Below, one piece after another: positions 60,595-64,000 of a stretch of 64,000 nt of DNA. A program made the position numbers and the translations under genes. This DNA comes from an uncultured Gemmiger sp. (GTDB lineage: Bacteria; Bacillota; Clostridia; Oscillospirales; Ruminococcaceae): positions 1 through 64,000 of the forward strand of contig CALXHQ010000011.1 of the NCBI GenBank assembly GCA_944388145.1. Reading direction: 5' to 3'. The notes beneath the pieces were generated by a model that had not been told where the DNA came from, ran no database searches, and saw nothing but the letters and a program-made list of their open reading frames with translations. Positions within the stretch are counted from its first letter, which is position 1, and each line of letters begins with the position of its first letter.

Positions 60595-61650
60595 ATGGAC
60601 GGTTTCAACACATATGAGAAGCAGGACAGAGTTCTTGTGGGTATGAGCGGCGGCGTGGATTCCAGCGTGACGGTGCGCATCCTGCAGGAGCAGGGCTTTG
60701 CGGTGGAGGGCGCGGTGATCCGCTTTTCCCCCGCCCACGACGGTGCCGTGGCCGAGGCCAAGGCCGCCGCCAAGGCACTGGGCGTACCGGTACATGTGAT
60801 CGACGCCGGGGCGGATTTTGAGCGGGAGGTGGTAGCCCCCTTCTGCGCGGATTACTGCGCCGGGCGCACCCCCAACCCCTGCATTCTGTGCAATCCGGGT
60901 GTCAAGTTCAAGCTGCTGGCCAAGAAGGCGGACGAACTGAGCATCCACTACATTTCCACCGGCCACTATGCCCGCATTGAGCTGTGCGCCGACGGTGTCT
61001 GCCGCCTGTGTGCCCCCGAAAGCGCTGCCCGGGACCAAACCTATATGCTTTACCGGCTGAGCGGCGACATTTTGGAGCGTTTGATCCTTCCGCTGGGCGA
61101 ATTTGAGAAGGACGACGTGCGGGAGATTGCCCGGGACATCGGGCTTTCCTGCGCCGACGCCCCCGACTCGATGGAGATCTGCTTTATCCCCGACGGCGAC
61201 CACGCCGGGTTTATCCGCAGCCGGGGTATGCAGCCCAAGACCGGGCGGTTCATCGGCCCGGAGGGCGAGGACCTGGGGGCGCACCTGGGCGTGGACCACT
61301 ACACGGTGGGCCAGCGCAAGGGGCTGGGCATCGCCGCCGGGCGGCCTTTGTTCGTGAAGGCGATTTTGGAAAACGGCGACATCCAGCTGGCCGAGAGCGG
61401 CGGCGAATTCCATACCCGCATTGTGGTGGGAGATGCTGTCACTCCGGACGGCAAGCCCCTGCCAGCGGGCGAGTATCTGGCCAAGATCCGCAGCACTGCC
61501 AAACCGGCCGCCTGCCATGTGACTGCCGAAGGCGGCGCCCTGGCGGCCGACTTTGCCGAGCCGGTACGGGCTGCCGCGCCGGGCCAGAGCGCCGTATTTT
61601 ACAGAGATGGCTATGTGGTGGGCGGCGGCATCATCCTGGCAGCGGAGTAA
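60595..61650 (+). CDS. mnmA: tRNA-specific 2-thiouridylase MnmA
   Basis: The 351-residue enzyme has the PP-loop VGMSGGVDSSVTV, the first catalytic cysteine in NPCILCNPGVKFK and the second in DSMEICFIPDGDHAGFI. The C-terminal barrel starts with HYTVGQRKGLGIA. It thiolates U34 of Lys, Glu and Gln tRNAs. Start ATG 60595 is behind GGAGGTTCCCC. Confidence 0.94.
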   Translation: MDGFNTYEKQDRVLVGMSGGVDSSVTVRILQEQGFAVEGAVIRFSPAHDGAVAEAKAAAKALGVPVHVIDAGADFEREVVAPFCADYCAGRTPNPCILCNPGVKFKLLAKKADELSIHYISTGHYARIELCADGVCRLCAPESAARDQTYMLYRLSGDILERLILPLGEFEKDDVREIARDIGLSCADAPDSMEICFIPDGDHAGFIRSRGMQPKTGRFIGPEGEDLGAHLGVDHYTVGQRKGLGIAAGRPLFVKAILENGDIQLAESGGEFHTRIVVGDAVTPDGKPLPAGEYLAKIRSTAKPAACHVTAEGGALAADFAEPVRAAAPGQSAVFYRDGYVVGGGIILAAE

Positions 61651-61686
61651 CCCGGCCGGGGTTCCCAAAATTAACGACAGCAAAGT

Positions 61687-61722
61687 AAAACCCGGGCAGA
61701 TCCACCTGTCCGGGTTTTGTTT
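61687..61722. terminator. Terminator between mnmA and cca (convergent)
   Basis: AAAACCCGGGCAG pairs with CTGTCCGGGTTTT with one G-U-type pair, then GTTTTG. It can serve both strands. Confidence 0.85.
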
Positions 61723-61752
61723 TGCAGTTTGCCTTTGGGAGGGCAGACCCTC

Positions 61753-63132
61753 TCAGAGCTGTTTCAGGCGATCCAGCAGTGCCGCCTTCTCGTTGGGCAG
61801 CGTGCCGTCCATGACCTCCTCCAGCAGGCTGTGCAGCAGGGTCCCCACCGCAGGTCCGGGACGGATCCCCGCCGCCAGCACATCACCGCCGGTGATTTTC
61901 AGCTGCCGCAGCGTGTAGCAGCCGGTGCGGGCCAGAGTGTGCATCTGTGCCTCAAAGTCGTTGATCTCAGCCCGCCGGGCAGCCACCGCCGCATTGCGGG
62001 CATGGCCGTCCAGGTCGGCCCGCTTGACCGCGCAGAGCAGGGTCAGCCAGGCTTCTCCCCTGCTGCCCAGCAGCCGAAGCGTCGCCGGTGTGTCGTTGAC
62101 CGGCAGCGGGCAGTCATGCACTGCCACCAGGCTGACCACCTGCTGGCGCAGTGCATTGGGTGCTTTCAGCCTGCGGAGGATTCGGTCCGCCATGCGGGCG
62201 CTCTGCCCGTTGTGACCGGGAAAGTGTGCGGCCCCATCCGGGCCTTCCAACCGGCAGGCAGGTTTGGCAATGTCGTGCAGCAGCAGGGTCCAGCGCAGCA
62301 CGCGCAGAGCTGCCTGACGGTCAGCGCCCGGCAGGTCCGCCGCACGCGCTGCCCCCACCGCGACCGCGGTGTGCCGCCAGACATCGTAGCAATGCCATTT
62401 GCCCGGCTGCGTGCAGCCAATGCAGGGCTCGATCTCGGGGATGGCGCCGACCAGGATTGCACCGTACTCGGCCAGGGTACGCCCCGCCGCCGGGCTGGTA
62501 AGCAGCCGGTCAAGCTCGGCAAAAATGCGTTCGGCCGAGACGCGCTGTACCGTATCCCGCAACGCCAGAGCGGACTGTGCGGTGAGCGCCTCCACCCGGA
62601 ACCCCAGCTGGGCGGCAAAGCGCACCGCCCGCAAAATGCGCAGGGCATCCTCGGCAAAGCGTCGATCCGGCTGCCCCACGCAGCGGATCAGGCGGGCATC
62701 CAGATCCCGCCGGCCGCCAAAGCAGTCCACCAGCCCGGTGTCCGGGTGCCAAGCCATCGCATTGACGGTGAAGTCCCGCCGGGCCAGGTCCTCCTCTATC
62801 CGGGGAACAAAGCGCACCGCATCGGGATGGCGGTGGTCGGCGTATCCCCCATCCACCCGAAAGGTGGTAATCTCGTAAGGCTTGCCCTCCAAAAGAACGG
62901 TCACAGTGCCGTGCTTCAAGCCGGTCAGCAGCAGACGCTGCCCGGAGAAGACCGCCTGCGTCTCTTCCGGCAGGGCGCTGGTACAGATATCCCAGTCGCC
63001 GGGGGTACGCCCCAGCAAGCTATCCCGCACACAGCCCCCCACCGCATAGGCCGCATATCCCGCCCGGTTCAGCTGCGCAAGCAGCCAGGCAACCGGCCCG
63101 GGCAGATGCAGCACCATCGACTGATGGTTCAT
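61753..63132 (-). CDS. cca: CCA tRNA nucleotidyltransferase
   Basis: The start at 63132 (MNHQSMVLHLPG) overlaps the preceding stop (ATGA). The 459-residue class II enzyme has the nucleotidyltransferase motif GGCVRDSLLGRTPGDWDICT, then RRDFTVNAMAW and the HD-like segment TLLLHDIAKPACR. It adds or repairs the CCA end of tRNAs. The HD domain is the extended bacterial form. Confidence 0.93.
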   Translation of the reverse strand: MNHQSMVLHLPGPVAWLLAQLNRAGYAAYAVGGCVRDSLLGRTPGDWDICTSALPEETQAVFSGQRLLLTGLKHGTVTVLLEGKPYEITTFRVDGGYADHRHPDAVRFVPRIEEDLARRDFTVNAMAWHPDTGLVDCFGGRRDLDARLIRCVGQPDRRFAEDALRILRAVRFAAQLGFRVEALTAQSALALRDTVQRVSAERIFAELDRLLTSPAAGRTLAEYGAILVGAIPEIEPCIGCTQPGKWHCYDVWRHTAVAVGAARAADLPGADRQAALRVLRWTLLLHDIAKPACRLEGPDGAAHFPGHNGQSARMADRILRRLKAPNALRQQVVSLVAVHDCPLPVNDTPATLRLLGSRGEAWLTLLCAVKRADLDGHARNAAVAARRAEINDFEAQMHTLARTGCYTLRQLKITGGDVLAAGIRPGPAVGTLLHSLLEEVMDGTLPNEKAALLDRLKQL

Positions 63133-63521
63133 TTGCCCGGCCGCCATTCTTCCGCCAGATCCACCACGCAGGCGATGCTGTCGCCCTCTTGCTGCAGAGC
63201 AGCCACTTTTTCACGGGCTGCCTGCGCGTCCGGCATCCAGGTGACCAGGAAAAAATTCTCGGCCGGGACGCCATAGTAGACCCAACTGCCGTCAGCGCGG
63301 ACCAGGTCCTCCAGGTGGTCCAGCTTCTCACCGTCCACCAGGCCCTGGCCCTCCTCGGCGTAGATCATCTCGGGCTGGATCTGGATGGAATTGATGACGT
63401 TGATGCTGCTGTTGATGTAGGTGTCCCGGTCAATCTTCTGATTTCCGGCACGCCAGGCGCTGGCAAAGGCCTTGATGAGCAGTTCACGGACTTCCAGCAT
63501 GGTATCTCCTGCGGTATACAT
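63129..63521 (-). CDS. Hypothetical protein coupled to cca
   Basis: Start 63521 (MYTAGDTMLEVRELLIK) follows AGGGGGAATCC; ATG 63500 behind AGGAGATACC is equally possible. The 130-residue cytoplasmic protein has a helical N-part and WVYYGVPAENFFLVTWMPD. I do not recognise the family. Its stop overlaps the cca start, so translation of the two is coupled. Confidence 0.75.
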   Translation of the reverse strand: MYTAGDTMLEVRELLIKAFASAWRAGNQKIDRDTYINSSINVINSIQIQPEMIYAEEGQGLVDGEKLDHLEDLVRADGSWVYYGVPAENFFLVTWMPDAQAAREKVAALQQEGDSIACVVDLAEEWRPGK

Positions 63522-63550
63522 GGATGGATTCCCCCTATGGTTGATTTTCT

Positions 63551-63567
63551 GTGGTACAGTATACCAC
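63551..63567 (-). promoter_or_regulatory. Extended -10 inside a palindrome ahead of the cca-linked gene
   Basis: The minus strand reads TGGTATACT (extended -10, hexamer at 63558-63563). It lies within GTGGTA-N5-TACCAC (63551-63567), a 6-bp-arm palindrome. The -35 is poor. Operator function is a guess. Confidence 0.45.
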
Positions 63568-63703
63568 AAAACCGCACCGCTGCCCATCTTTTTTCCGCGC
63601 ATCTCCGCCCCGACAGTGATTTTTCCCTTGGCCCCTGATCCGGGGCGAGTTGAGGAATGGAACTGCAACGCCGTTTTGCACAGAGCAAATCCCAAAAAAC
63701 GGA

Positions 63704-63745
63704 TCGGCACCCGAAAAGCAGCTTGGCCTTCTTCGGGTGCCGATT
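63704..63745 (-). terminator. Terminator of the gene at the right edge
   Basis: On the minus strand CGGCACCCGAA pairs with TTCGGGTGCCG, and GTTTTTTGGG follows a few bases later. Confidence 0.75.
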
Positions 63746-63814
63746 TGTGTGCACGATCTTCTCAGGGGAGCGCCCTGCGGCGGTCCCCTGTCCTGGTTGT
63801 ACCGGTTTGAGCAA

Positions 63815-64000
63815 TCATTGCGATGCGCCGGCGTTGTCGGCAGCCCAGGCGTTCAGCTGGTCGTACAGTTCCCCGGAATCGTAGGGCAGCTGCCAGCATT
63901 CAGCCGTCATCGAATCATCCTCACCGCGAACGGTGAGATGGACCCAGCGCTTCTGTGTGTTGCTGTCTGACATCATCGATACCATCTGCGTTTTCCCCAC
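63815..64000 (-). CDS. Hypothetical protein (runs off the right edge)
   Basis: The last 61 residues of a minus-strand frame are visible, with TQKRWVHLTVRGEDDSMTAE and ELYDQLNAWAADN. Internal ATGs near 63970-63986 could be the true start, which would make it a small complete protein. Family not recognised. A terminator follows it at 63704-63745. Confidence 0.5.
   Translation of the reverse strand: MGKTQMVSMMSDSNTQKRWVHLTVRGEDDSMTAECWQLPYDSGELYDQLNAWAADNAGASQ

Overview
The window reads as chromosomal DNA of a GC-rich gut-type Clostridium relative, probably an Oscillospiraceae/Ruminococcaceae genus. This is inferred from the Firmicutes-type core genes (gdpP-rplI-dnaB, ribonuclease J, long HPF), split gcvPA/gcvPB, strong Shine-Dalgarno sites, sigma-A promoters and a high-GC coding style. 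The species cannot be named from the sequence alone.

Layout. 1-157: one end of an IS200/IS605-type element, with only the first nine codons of its transposase. 224-11114 (minus): a 12-gene operon, livJHMGF, a cytidylate-kinase-like protein, a D-amino-acid-type aminotransferase, and the 5-oxoproline genes pxpBCA interleaved with DUF4392 and DUF1445 proteins. The last two correspond to the two halves of mammalian D-glutamate cyclase, so the operon looks like an uptake and conversion route linking D-glutamate, 5-oxoproline and L-glutamate. 11608-18712 (plus): a tandem glycine riboswitch with terminator, then gcvT-gcvH-gcvPA-gcvPB-lipoate ligase-lpdA. 18950-24759 (plus): a maturation island for selenium-dependent molybdenum hydroxylases (DUF3343, NifS-like, YedF, SelD, YqeB, a YqeC-XdhC fusion, one unknown); no hydroxylase is present.

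24846-40243 is the accessory region. It holds five intact paralogous lipoproteins and one 5'-deleted copy. Four carry a strict C-x4-C-x-H-x4-C motif; one has all three Cys replaced. One copy is in an operon with an ABC ATPase and a tandem-duplicated permease. Five promoters in this region, plus a sixth -10-less site at the deleted copy, share a GATACAA direct-repeat element with 11-bp period placed 8 nt upstream of the -10. A 247-bp near-identical repeat and a gene remnant show recent reshuffling. Embedded here are a PadR regulator operon, two small secreted proteins and a DUF6056 membrane protein.

40504-45376: tRNA-Ala(CGC), hpf, a small ORF plus ABC exporter, radC and an RluA-type pseudouridine synthase. 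45603-56750 (minus): housekeeping block rnjA-gdpP-rplI-dnaB-tilS-hpt-ftsH and a zinc-ribbon membrane protein. 57252-63521: rnhA, an ABC-2 exporter operon, mnmA, cca and a small unknown; a partial gene runs off the right edge. No rRNA operon, CRISPR array, prophage or replication origin was seen.
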